Assembly: GCA_019244165.1 (NCBI GenBank)
Contig: JAFATA010000047.1
Location: 1 to 34,989 of the forward strand
Origin: Pseudonocardiales bacterium
GTDB lineage: Bacteria; Actinomycetota; Actinomycetes; Mycobacteriales; Pseudonocardiaceae
Direction: 5' to 3'
Length of the DNA stretch: 34,989 nt
Made by a program: the position numbers and the translations under genes. This document shows, piece by piece, positions 23,009-31,165 of the stretch. The number at the start of each line of letters is the position of its first letter. Position 1 is the first letter of the stretch. A model generated the notes under the pieces. That model was not told the DNA's origin. It ran no database searches and saw only the letters and a program-made list of their open reading frames with translations.

Positions 23009-24334
23009 ATGGCCTCGAGAGCGACCCCGCACCAGCCCACCCAACGCGACCTCGATCGACACCTGCACCGCTACGCCCGTCGCACCGCGGGCATGACCGC
23101 CTCCGAGATCCGCGCGCTGTTCGCGGTGGCCAGCCGCCCTGAGGTCGTCTCCCTGGCTGGTGGCATGCCCTACCTGTCCGCGCTGCCGCTGGACTCGCTG
23201 GCCGACGGGCTCGCCCAGATGGTCATGACGGACGGGATGACGGCCCTGCAGTACGGCTCGGCGCAGGGCACCCCGGAGCTTCGGGAGCGGATCTGCGAGG
23301 TGATGGCGCTCGAGGGGATCCGGGCGCACCCTGATGACGTCACGGTGACCGTCGGTTCCCAGATGGCCCTCGACATGGTCACCCGGATCTTCTGCGACCC
23401 GGGGGACGTGGTGCTCGCCGAGGCTCCCTCCTACGTCGGGGCGCTGAGCACCTTCGCCTCCTACCAGGCGCAGGTGGTGCAGGTACCCATGGACGACGAG
23501 GGGGTGATACCCGCCGAGTTAGACACCACGCTACGCTCGCTGCGCGCCCAGGGCCGCACCCCCAAGTTCTTCTACACCATCCCGAACTTCCACAATCCGG
23601 CTGGCGTCACGCTGGCCGTGACGCGCCGTGCGCAGCTGCTGCAGGTGTGCGCCGAGCACCGGGTGCTGATCGTCGAAGACAACCCGTACGGATTGCTGGG
23701 TTTTGACGGCCAGATCTATCCGACGATGCGCAGCAGCGACCCGGACAACGTGGTGTACCTGGGCTCATTTTCCAAGACCTTCGCGCCTGGCCTGCGGACC
23801 GGCTGGGCCCTGGCCCCACACGCGGTGCGGGAGAAGTTGGTGTTGGCCGCGGAGTCGGCGACCCTGTGCCCCCCGACGTTCACCCAGTTCGTGGTGTCCC
23901 GCTACCTGGCCCAGCAGGACTGGAAGGGCCAGATCAAAAGCTACCGGGAAGCCTACCGGGAACGCCGCGATGCCATGCTGGCGGCGCTAGCCCAGCACCT
24001 GCCTCCGGGGTGCCGATGGACCCATCCCGCGGGCGGGTTCTACGTCTGGCTCACGGTGCCCGAAGGCTTGGACACGAAGGCGATGCTGCCCCGGGCGATT
24101 ACCCACCGGGTTGCCTACATTCCCGGCACCGCCTTCTACGCCGAGTCCGGCGGCGGCGCTGGGGACCGGCTGATGCGGCTGTCCTTCTGCTACCCGACGC
24201 CGGAGCGGATCACCGAAGGGGTGCGCCGGCTCGCCGCCGTGCTGGAGCGCGAGCTGGAACTGCGGCGCACGTTCGGCAACGTTCACCCCCGCCCGGTGTC
24301 CGGTCCGCAGTCCCCCGCCCCGGACACCGCCTGA
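23009..24334 (+). CDS. PLP-dependent aminotransferase (class I fold)
   Basis: The 441-residue protein starts at ATG 23009. The PLP lysine is K256 in SFSKTFAPGLRTGW, with the cofactor-binding YTIPNFHNPAG and VEDNPYG segments before it and FYVWL and the Arg of LRLSFCYP-type binding after. This is the 2-aminoadipate / aromatic aminotransferase (MocR-catalytic-like) group, cytoplasmic, moving an amino group between an amino acid and a 2-oxo acid. GC-rich normal codon use suggests a resident gene. Similar enzymes occur near parB in other actinobacteria, so the lasso cluster to its right may be an insertion. Confidence 0.85.
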   Translation: MASRATPHQPTQRDLDRHLHRYARRTAGMTASEIRALFAVASRPEVVSLAGGMPYLSALPLDSLADGLAQMVMTDGMTALQYGSAQGTPELRERICEVMALEGIRAHPDDVTVTVGSQMALDMVTRIFCDPGDVVLAEAPSYVGALSTFASYQAQVVQVPMDDEGVIPAELDTTLRSLRAQGRTPKFFYTIPNFHNPAGVTLAVTRRAQLLQVCAEHRVLIVEDNPYGLLGFDGQIYPTMRSSDPDNVVYLGSFSKTFAPGLRTGWALAPHAVREKLVLAAESATLCPPTFTQFVVSRYLAQQDWKGQIKSYREAYRERRDAMLAALAQHLPPGCRWTHPAGGFYVWLTVPEGLDTKAMLPRAITHRVAYIPGTAFYAESGGGAGDRLMRLSFCYPTPERITEGVRRLAAVLERELELRRTFGNVHPRPVSGPQSPAPDTA

Positions 24335-24440
24335 TCCGCGTGTCTTCCGAACCTTCTCGGTAGCAAAACACTAGATTCCTCGCAGGTAGCCGGTCGTTAG
24401 GACCTTCAGATCAGCGTCGCACAGGCCACACCTGAGGCAG

Positions 24441-24614
24441 GTGACTACTGTGAGTGTAACGGCCGAAGTAGTAGCGCCGCTTCAGGAATACCTCGGCCCG
24501 AGGACGAACATTGGGAGTTCGCCTAGCTTGAGGCTTATTCAGGGTGGTGTTATCGATCTTGTTAGACATCTGCTGAGCAGCAACGACCAGTCGTCGATCA
24601 AAATCGCTGAATAA
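24441..24614 (+). CDS. Doubtful small reading frame
   Basis: GTG 24441 with a weak GAGG upstream opens 57 codons beginning VTTVSVTAEVVAPLQEYLGP and ending SSIKIAE. The second half lies inside the inverted-repeat element, so if real it is a chimera made by insertion; it may be a decayed gene start. I do not assign a function. Confidence 0.2.
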   Translation: MTTVSVTAEVVAPLQEYLGPRTNIGSSPSLRLIQGGVIDLVRHLLSSNDQSSIKIAE

Positions 24615-24619
24615 GCCTC
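24530..24619. repeat. 90-bp element with perfect 13-bp inverted ends and CTT flanks
   Basis: GAGGCTTATTCAG at 24530-24542 is repeated exactly inverted at 24607-24619, and the trinucleotide CTT lies immediately outside both ends (24527-24529, 24620-24622). Short inverted ends with a 3-bp duplication are the mark of a miniature transposable element or a deleted insertion sequence. No transposase is inside. Confidence 0.55.
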
Positions 24620-24645
24620 CTTATCGGCGATGGGTATGCGAACGG

Positions 24646-25224
24646 CTACAGATTCCGCTTTTTATAGTACTTGGAGAGCACAACAGAATCACCAGGAAAC
24701 TCCACGGGAAGCGCATCCATAAAAAGCTCGTCGCAAACCTCACCAAGCCAGTGGCCTGCTCGACGAAGACGGCCCGCGTGCTTGAACCCTGCTTTCTCAT
24801 ATGCCTTGATCGCGCCGATATTGTGTTCGAGAACCTTGAGCCAAACCATTCTCAGACTTGCCAGGTGGAACGCATAGTCGAGGGTTAGCCAGGTAGCTTC
24901 AGTGCCAAATTTCCTACCCTGGTCTTCTGGGGCGATGTTAACAACGAATTCGGCGCTCCGAGTGACATCGTCAGTGGTCAAAGAAGTCTTACCGACAGGC
25001 CGACCGGTAGCCAGCTCGTAAACCGTGAAACGAGGAAACGAGGAGTTTCTCAGCTGAATATCTATGCCGGCGGTACGAGATTCCAGCGACTCAGGTATTT
25101 GTCTGCCGAAACCGAGAATAGTGCTCGGATCGTTTTCCCACCGCCAGTAGTCCTCAACAAGTTCTCGAACGTATGGACCAAGGCCAACTCGTTGGCCGCG
25201 CAGCCAGATTAGCGGTGTCGTCAT
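24646..25224 (-). CDS. GNAT acetyltransferase of the lasso cluster (RimJ/RimL type)
   Basis: The 192-residue protein starts at ATG 25224, sharing one base with the stop of the B gene (TGATG), so the two are translationally coupled. Family signs are LVEDYWRWENDPSTILGFG, VVNIAPEDQGRKFGTEATWL and NIGAIKAYEKAGFKHAGRLR. Known biology: albusnodin-type lasso clusters encode such an acetyltransferase, which acetylates a Lys of the peptide. The precursor here has a single core Lys at position 10, so this is the expected target. The alternative is a self-protection enzyme. The gene closes the operon. Confidence 0.8.
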   Translation of the reverse strand: MTTPLIWLRGQRVGLGPYVRELVEDYWRWENDPSTILGFGRQIPESLESRTAGIDIQLRNSSFPRFTVYELATGRPVGKTSLTTDDVTRSAEFVVNIAPEDQGRKFGTEATWLTLDYAFHLASLRMVWLKVLEHNIGAIKAYEKAGFKHAGRLRRAGHWLGEVCDELFMDALPVEFPGDSVVLSKYYKKRNL

Positions 25225-25961
25225 CAATTCCGTCTTTCGGTGTGGTCGTTGCCGTGGATACGTAGTATCGCGGTGAAGCGCTCGGTGGACGGTGGTTCCG
25301 CGGCAGGAGACCCGCCAACCTCGATCCAAGCATGCAGGGCTATGGGATCGGTGGCTACGCCATGACACCAGGTTGCGCGCCTTCCAGTCAGCGCGAGCGC
25401 TAGGGTAGCGGCGATCGATTCCTCCAAACAGGCGATACGCGCGGGCCACAGCCTCGCCGTACGTCGGACTGTCAAGATTGACTTTTCGGCTTCGGCTACG
25501 GATGCCTCACGTCGCGCGATCGTGGTCGCCCATCTGGCGAGACACGTCAAGCGTCGCAGTGCGCGATGGGTAGTACCAAGGTGCCGAACGGCAAGAGTAA
25601 TCGCAAGCGCCGCGGTCGCAGCCAGCGAAAAATGATCACTAGTCGACGGTTGTTCGAGGCGTACTGGGACGGTTTGAGTTCCCCAGCTAGCCTGCGAGGG
25701 CGGACTACACACCACTGGACGCCAACGATACGGTTGCGTGGTGACATATAGTAGCCCGCGTTTGCGCAGTTCGCCGACCACATCACCAGAAATTTCTGGC
25801 CGCGTCTCATCGCATTCGCGAGCATGCGAGAGGGCCAACCAGATACGACGGGCCTCTCCCGTCAGCGCATATGTTGACGCGCGACGGAAATCGACAAGAA
25901 CAACGGTCCGCCCAGTATCAATTGCATGAATGTAGTCAGGGCAGGCAAGATGCTGAGGCAC
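25224..25961 (-). CDS. Lasso peptide B protein: fused B1 (PqqD-like) and B2 (transglutaminase-like protease)
   Basis: The 245-residue protein starts at GTG 25961 behind GGGAGG. Residues 1-80 resemble the PqqD/RRE fold of B1 (VLVDFRRASTYALTGEARRI, then LRKRGLLYV) that binds the leader. Residues about 130-235 carry the B2 protease signature, C178 in RIACLEES and H210 in LHAWIEVGG, the transglutaminase-like catalytic pair. Together they remove the leader before cyclisation. Fusion of B1 and B2 is seen in a subset of lasso systems. The gene overlaps the 3' end of the cyclase by 26 bp. All key residues are present, so this part of the cluster looks intact. Confidence 0.85.
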   Translation of the reverse strand: MPQHLACPDYIHAIDTGRTVVLVDFRRASTYALTGEARRIWLALSHARECDETRPEISGDVVGELRKRGLLYVTTQPYRWRPVVCSPPSQASWGTQTVPVRLEQPSTSDHFSLAATAALAITLAVRHLGTTHRALRRLTCLARWATTIARREASVAEAEKSILTVRRTARLWPARIACLEESIAATLALALTGRRATWCHGVATDPIALHAWIEVGGSPAAEPPSTERFTAILRIHGNDHTERRN

Positions 25962-27796
25962 CGTATTCCTCCCTTGGTCGATGAATACTCCATGCGGCAG
26001 CTGGCGCGGCCTTGACAGCACGTAGCCACGCTTCAGCCACGGGGAGCCTCTCAATACTGGTGAGATTGACCGGAAGACCGAGTGCGGCGAGGCCAATTAC
26101 GTCATGCAACGGTTTAGGGTTGATGAGACCTAAGGAGCTGAGCTCCCCGTCAACCATGTCGTGCAGTAGAGACGCGTGTGCATACACACCCCGGTAGTGA
26201 TCGATCGCAAAACTTCCTTTAGTGGTTCGTTTTTCTAGGGACTTAGGCAGCAAGCCTGGAAACGCTTGGGGCAGCAGTGGTTTGAATCTTTCCGGCGAAC
26301 TCCACTCGCATGCCGGTACGGACAGCACAGCGCTCACAACACTAGAGTCAAGATAGGGGTTGTCGAGCGCTATTCCGTGGCTAGCGGCTATCTGAAAGTC
26401 AGCACGCGCGGTGCGCCCCACGGTGCGAAGAGCAATCAACGTAAGCTGGCCCGCCCTGTCTAAATTTGTTGGCGATAAGCGGTTAGCCGCTTCCGACAAC
26501 ATATTCGACGTACTTTGATAAGCCAGTTCAGTAGCCCAGGGTCCAGTTCTCACGTTGTGCCAGCTTGCCGACGGCGCGTCTGCGCCATCGATTAAATCGG
26601 ATGACGATGAGCATCGGCGAAAAGACGTCGCAAGCGAGTTCAGGGACTCCGCGTAGTCGCAACGTGCCGCAATAAAAGCGTCGCGAAGCAGCGGCCATGG
26701 GCTTACCTGGCGTACCCGGGACCATCCAACCGCATGACAATAAGCCTTCCTGTACTGGCCAGAAGCTAGGAGATCGGCAAGATACAGCAGAGGCGGACAT
26801 AGCAGCGTGTCACCACCATCTCCGGTCAGATGCACCTCGCTCCCGATGTCGCGCAAAATTCGAAACTGGCCCGACATGCGCGCGTATGCCGCGGTAATCG
26901 GTGCTGGCTCATCAGAAGCAGGCACCTTATCTATATGCGCAAACGGGAGATGAGAATCATCAAGCCCGATCCAGCGATGCCGCATCGTCGGCTGCTCGGC
27001 GAGCAGTTGAGTTACATAGTCAAAATCTCCTCCACGAGTAACGCCGCGCGGATGGAGCGTAACTGCAGTTAGCCGGTCGCGGTTATCGATCTGATTGAGA
27101 GCGAGAAGAGCGAGTGTAGTGGAGTCGAAGCCGCCGCTATAGTCCTTCGTAATCGTTTCTTTTGCGTGGACTCTTGCGGCGATTCCGGCTTGGAGCGTTT
27201 CGGCTAGTCTGGCCGATGCTCCCGCCTTCGTTCAACGCCGCGTCTCCCACGCCACGGCGCGATCGAAAGTTGTAGAGTTGGAGTCGATGGTCAGCCAGTA
27301 GCCGGCTGGTACCATCCTGATCTCCGAAAATGCCGAATGAAGAGCAAGCGCGGGTTCAATATCTGGGGCGAGCAGCGCGGTGGCTAGCCAAGGCAAGCTA
27401 ACCTGACTCCCTACCAAACTTGCTAACTTCCGGGAGCTTGAACTCCACACCACGCCGTATTCGGTATCGGCGGTATAAATCGGGCGAGCGTTGGCGATGT
27501 CCGTTGATACCTTTATACCACGACGATCACAAAGTACGATAGTATATGATCCGGGCCACTCGATTTCCATTTCGTCACTATGGATAGATGAAGTCGAGGA
27601 GGTCGGTCTCGCCTGCTCCGCAGACACCAAATACCGCAATCCATCGATCACCTTCTGATGCAACTCGCACGTCTCCGGAAGCCCCTTGGCTGGTTGTCCA
27701 AACGCCGATGTTTCCATCACGCAGAAGAAAGGCTTCCGCCGGGATGCGCACACTGCTCTTGCAACTACGTAAGACAAACCCGCCGAACCAACTCAC
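25936..27796 (-). pseudogene. Lasso cyclase (asparagine-synthetase-like), split by a frameshift and an in-frame TGA
   Basis: The gene starts at GTG 27796 behind AAGGG and reads VSWFGGFVLRSCKSSVRIPA, then IAVFGVCGAGETDLLDF. Near 27590 the frame must shift to continue with EWPGSYTIVLCDRRGIKVS and VVWSSSSRKLASLVG. After AWETRR a TGA at 27232-27234 interrupts the frame, yet the same frame goes on with AETLQAGIAARVHAKETITK and the PP-loop DYSGGFDSTTLALLAL. It then continues with LTGDGGDTLL, ALDNPYLDSSVV and KRTTKGSF to 25936. The cyclase normally adenylates the ring Asp/Glu and closes the macrolactam. No normal restart codon precedes the PP-loop, so as written the enzyme is not made whole. Either a dead gene, sequencing errors, or recoding. 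Confidence 0.7.
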
Positions 27797-27862
27797 CCGT
27801 AAACCCTTCTGTGGACCGGGTGCCGCGTAAGTTGATGACAGCACACGCTATCCGTGCGTTGA

Positions 27863-28015
27863 CTAGGCGTATATTTCGCGCTTGTTCTCGTTAATAGATC
27901 TATTTCCCCCCTGGGTACGCGACACTGCATCACCAAGCGAGACGATCGAAATTTCTGAAGTTGCGGTATCTCCCGGTCGCTCGTCGGATACAACCGGGTC
28001 ATCTGGCTTGTTCAT
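27863..28015 (-). CDS. Lasso peptide precursor
   Basis: The 50-residue peptide starts at ATG 28015 with AAGGA 11 bases upstream. The leader ends ISIVSLGDAVSRTQ, with the conserved LG-D and the Thr at the penultimate leader position. The predicted core is GGNRSINENKREIYA (15 aa): Gly1 would be joined to Glu8, leaving the tail NKREIYA. Asp is absent from the core, so Glu8 is the only acidic residue at a ring position 7-9. Lys10 and Tyr14 lie in the tail. The gene lies 66 bp upstream of the cyclase start on the same strand. Leader, core and context all agree with a lasso peptide; ring size is a prediction. Confidence 0.8.
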   Translation of the reverse strand: MNKPDDPVVSDERPGDTATSEISIVSLGDAVSRTQGGNRSINENKREIYA

Positions 28016-28063
28016 AGCGCACGGAGTCCTTCCTCTTGCGTTCAACTCCCTAAGACGACAGGT

Positions 28064-28093
28064 ATGCTACTGCAAGCGTACGCCAAGTGTCAC
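28064..28093 (-). promoter_or_regulatory. Candidate promoter of the lasso cluster
   Basis: On the minus strand GTGACA (28088-28093) and TAGCAT (28064-28069) are separated by 18 bases, close to the housekeeping sigma consensus. They lie about 50 bp upstream of the precursor start. Predicted by eye only. Confidence 0.4.
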
Positions 28094-28397
28094 CATCGAA
28101 CGTGGCGCGGGGTAAACATTCAACCCGTGCTTGGATGGGCTTGGTGGTGATCGGAATGCCCTGGGGCTGGTCGAGCGAGCTGTTGCTTGTGGCTAAATGC
28201 CCGCGTGGCGACACCACGACGTGCTCATCCCCAGCAACCGGGTGAGCCCGCCGTGATATCGCCGCTGTGATCACCCGGGCCCGACTGGCCCCGGGTGGGC
28301 GCACAGTAGCCTGGTGCTCACGTCCTTGCCGAGGTGTCCGTCCCGGGGCAGCTCCCGGGGGCATCGGTGGGGAAACTCGGTGCGGAGAGGGGTTTCC
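28094..28397. other. 304-bp divergent intergenic region between lasso cluster and XRE regulator
   Basis: No convincing gene is present. A GC-rich palindrome at 28272-28297 (arms CACCCGGGCC and GGCCCCGGGTG with one bulge) could be an operator or mRNA stem ahead of the regulator gene. The divergent layout would let the XRE protein control both itself and the lasso operon; that is inference. Confidence 0.35.
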
Positions 28398-29630
28398 ATG
28401 TCGGGCACGGAGGAGTTTCGCGCCGAGTCGACCATCGGTGAGCGGATCAGGCGGCTGCGCAAGAAGGTGGGGATGACGCAGGACGAGCTGGCCGCCGCCG
28501 CCGGGGTGTCCACCGACCTGATCCGCAAGCTGGAGCAGGGCCAGCGGCATACTGCTTCGCTCGCGAGCCTGTCCCGCATCGCCCGGGCGTTGGGCGTCAG
28601 CATTGCCGCCCTGTTGGGCCCCGCCCCACCAGCCGCTTCCGCAGAGCAGCACCAACCCCAGATCATCGCCATCCGGGACGCGCTCACCAGCGTGGACGAC
28701 ATCTTGGGCGAGCTGGACGACGTGGACGCCCCCGACCTGGCCGAGCTAGCTCATGCCGTGGCCCACGCCTGGGGGATGTATTGGGCGTGCCGGTACACCA
28801 CCCTGGCGGCGATGCTGCCGCGCTTACTCACCGACACCCGCGCGGCCACCCACGCGGCCACCGCGGCCGAGGCCGGACGCGCTGCCGACCTTGCCGCGCA
28901 GGTTCACCAGATTACCGCGCGCACCCTGGTGCAGTTCGATAAGGCTGATCTCGGTCATGTCGCGGCCCGCGAAGCCCTGCGCCTGGCCGGGCGGGCGGGC
29001 GATCCGCTGCGCCTGGCCGCGGTGCGTGAGGTCTTGGGTTTCGTGCTCGTCAGGCAAGGTCGCTACGATGACGCCGAGCGGGTCGCGGTGGTCACTGCGA
29101 CGCAGCTGGAACCCACCGGGCAGGTCAGCACGGCGCACTGGTCGGTGTATGGCGGCCTGCTGCTGCGCCGCGCCACGTCGGCAGCCCGGCAAGGGCGCTC
29201 CGGGACAGCGACGGACCTGCTGACCGAGGCTGCCGAGGCAACGCAACAGACCGGCGGGAACCGCATCGACTACGATCTACGCTTCGGTCCGAGCTTCCTA
29301 GTGATGCAGTCCACCGACTGTGCCGTGGTCACCGGGGACTACGTCGCGGCCGCAGAGGCATCCCGGCGGATGCCGCGCGGCTCGGCGCTGCCGCTGGTTT
29401 CCCGGTCTCGGCACCTGGCCGACGTGGCGCACGCTCAGCTGCGCCTAGGCCGCATCCAGGCCGCTGAATCGACGCTGTTGACGATGGAGCGGGCCGCCCC
29501 GGAGTGGACCGCACTGCACCGGCTGCCCCGGGTGCTGGTCGGGGAACTGCTGACCCGAGGGCGCCCGTCAACGCGACTGCGCGAACTCGCTCAACGCCTG
29601 CACGCCGCACCCGCCCCTCGCGGCGGCTAG
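28398..29630 (+). CDS. XRE-family regulator with TPR domain
   Basis: The 410-residue protein starts at ATG 28398 behind GAGAGGGG. Residues about 13-65 are a clear XRE helix-turn-helix (IGERIRRLRKKVGMTQDELA through STDLIRKLEQGQR to LSRIARALGVSIAALLG). The remainder is Ala-rich and helical in TPR-like pairs (AREALRLAGRAGDPLRLAAV), the usual sensor domain of actinomycete regulators of this size. It faces the lasso cluster across 300 bp and is followed by a small Cys-rich protein gene. It probably responds to a small molecule or peptide. Confidence 0.8.
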   Translation: MSGTEEFRAESTIGERIRRLRKKVGMTQDELAAAAGVSTDLIRKLEQGQRHTASLASLSRIARALGVSIAALLGPAPPAASAEQHQPQIIAIRDALTSVDDILGELDDVDAPDLAELAHAVAHAWGMYWACRYTTLAAMLPRLLTDTRAATHAATAAEAGRAADLAAQVHQITARTLVQFDKADLGHVAAREALRLAGRAGDPLRLAAVREVLGFVLVRQGRYDDAERVAVVTATQLEPTGQVSTAHWSVYGGLLLRRATSAARQGRSGTATDLLTEAAEATQQTGGNRIDYDLRFGPSFLVMQSTDCAVVTGDYVAAAEASRRMPRGSALPLVSRSRHLADVAHAQLRLGRIQAAESTLLTMERAAPEWTALHRLPRVLVGELLTRGRPSTRLRELAQRLHAAPAPRGG

Positions 29631-29720
29631 CCCCGTGAACCGGGCCAGCCGCCGCGGACCCAACCGGCGAGACACGGTGTCCTAGCACCCACCAGCTCAT
29701 CACCTGCACCATCGTCACCC

Positions 29721-30071
29721 ATGACCAACGACATCAACGGCGTGGTGCGGCAGCCGCATGCTGACGGGAACGAGGACCGGGTGCTGCGGGCCCGGGTGCA
29801 TCTCCTGGCGGCCGATGGCTTGCTCGCCGAGCCATGCCTATACCCGCCACGGGAATACTTCACCGTGTGCGGGCAGGTAATCACCGACATGGATTTGCCG
29901 CACACGACCTGCCCGGACGACGAGTGTGACTGCGAGCTTCGGTACTGCCCGACGTGCCTCCAGGAGGCCATCACGTGGAACGCCGAACTCGAGAGCGAGA
30001 TGCAGGCACCCGGCTGGATGGCGCGGGCCAGCTCCGACGGCGGTCGCCAGCCGCCATTCGGAGCCGATTAG
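29721..30071 (+). CDS. Small Cys-rich protein downstream of the XRE regulator
   Basis: The 116-residue protein has a cysteine cluster (CPDDECDCELRYCPTC) that could bind zinc, after a region reading VLRARVHLLAADGLLAEPC. The start ATG at 29721 lacks a strong ribosome site; it lies 90 bp after the regulator stop on the same strand. I recall similar unnamed proteins beside XRE regulators in actinomycetes but cannot name a family. A hairpin terminator follows at once. Confidence 0.6.
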   Translation: MTNDINGVVRQPHADGNEDRVLRARVHLLAADGLLAEPCLYPPREYFTVCGQVITDMDLPHTTCPDDECDCELRYCPTCLQEAITWNAELESEMQAPGWMARASSDGGRQPPFGAD

Positions 30072-30090
30072 TAGTCACAGGACCCTCGCC

Positions 30091-30118
30091 AACCGCCATT
30101 CGGCTCCGAATGGCGGTT
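30091..30118. terminator. Bidirectional hairpin terminator between the small protein gene and parB
   Basis: AACCGCCATTCGG and its exact inverse CCGAATGGCGGTT are separated by two bases (30091-30103, 30106-30118). It lies between convergent genes, 20 bp from one stop and 9 bp from the other. A third partial copy of the arm (CCGCCATTCGG) sits in the end of the upstream gene near 30052. Confidence 0.75.
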
Positions 30119-30127
30119 GAACCGATG

Positions 30128-31165
30128 TCAGCGTGAGGGGGTCATGAGGGAGACGATGCGCTCCAGGTCGTCGATTGAGCCGAACTCGACGACGATGCGG
30201 CCCTTGCGACGGCCCAGTTCCACCTTGACGCGGGTGTCGAAGACGTCGGAGAGGTTCTCGGCGAGATGCTGCAACCCAGGCGCTCGCATCGGCCGGGATG
30301 TCGCCGCTTTCGGGCGAGTCCGGCTGGGCTCAGTACGGCTGAGCGTGATCGCTTCCTCCTCGGTGGCGCGAACCGACAGCCCCTCGGCAACGATCCGCGC
30401 CGCCAAGTCCTCCTGAGCGGACGGGTCCTCCAGGCTGAGCAGCGCTCGGGCGTGCCCGGCGGAGAGCACTCCGGCTGCGACCCGCCGCTGCACCGCAACC
30501 GGCAGCTTGAGCAACCTGATCGTGTTCGTGATAACCGGGCGGCTGCGCCCGATCCGCGCCGCCAACTGCTCGTGCGTCACGCCGAAGTCCTCCAACAGCT
30601 GCTGGTAGGCAGCCGCCTCCTCCAAGGGATTGAGCTGGACCCGGTGGATGTTCTCCAGCAACGCGTCGCGGAGCATCGCGTCGTCAGCAGTCCCTCGCAC
30701 GATCGCCGGAATGCGATCCAGCCCGGCCTGCCGCGCTGCCCGCCACCGCCGCTCACCCATAATCAGCTCGTAGCGGCCGGTACCCGACTGCCCGACCGCC
30801 GACTCCACTGGGCGGACCACGATGGGCTGCAGCAGCCCGAATTCCCGGATCGAGTGCGCGAGCTCGGCCAGGGTCTCTTCGTCGAACACCTGCCGGGGCT
30901 GCCGGGGATTGGGCACGATCGCCTCTATCGGCATTTCTTGGTAGACCGCCCCGGCGACCCGACCGGTCGAGGTGTCCGGGTGGCCATCGTGGGGCAGCTG
31001 CGACGCGGGATCGCCCGCGGTGCCGACCGGCCCCGTAGGGATCAACGCGGCCAGACCGCGACCGAGCCCGCCCTTACGCTGTACTCCCCCCCTGACTGGA
31101 TCCGTCGCGGCGGAACCAGTCAGCGACGACCCCGGCGGGTGCGGGAGTGCACTGGCGGGGGGCAT
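30128..31165 (-). CDS. parB: Chromosome partitioning protein ParB
   Basis: The 345-residue protein has the ParB CTPase motifs [20 protein letters not shown] and [12 protein letters not shown], the parS-binding helix-turn-helix ([20 protein letters not shown]) and a C-terminal dimer domain ([20 protein letters not shown]). It loads on parS sites near the origin and, with ParA, separates sister origins. Its ATG shares one base with the TGA of parA. The N-terminal 40 residues hold [12 protein letters not shown], the conserved ParA-stimulating segment. Confidence 0.95.
   Translation of the reverse strand: MPPASALPHPPGSSLTGSAATDPVRGGVQRKGGLGRGLAALIPTGPVGTAGDPASQLPHDGHPDTSTGRVAGAVYQEMPIEAIVPNPRQPRQVFDEETLAELAHSIREFGLLQPIVVRPVESAVGQSGTGRYELIMGERRWRAARQAGLDRIPAIVRGTADDAMLRDALLENIHRVQLNPLEEAAAYQQLLEDFGVTHEQLAARIGRSRPVITNTIRLLKLPVAVQRRVAAGVLSAGHARALLSLEDPSAQEDLAARIVAEGLSVRATEEEAITLSRTEPSRTRPKAATSRPMRAPGLQHLAENLSDVFDTRVKVELGRRKGRIVVEFGSIDDLERIVSLMTPSR

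Larger units (their letters stand above)
24335..24645. other. 311-bp stretch with a small frame and a short inverted-repeat element
   Basis: After the aminotransferase stop there is a reading frame of 57 codons (24441-24614) and a 90-bp element with 13-bp inverted ends (24530-24619). The aminotransferase has no clear terminator; the convergent acetyltransferase of the lasso cluster ends at 24646. Nothing else is identifiable. Confidence 0.5.

Noticed and set aside
28050..28655. 201-codon minus-strand frame over the XRE regulator start and the lasso promoter
   Set aside because: It overlaps the clear helix-turn-helix coding region and the precursor promoter and has no recognisable sequence.
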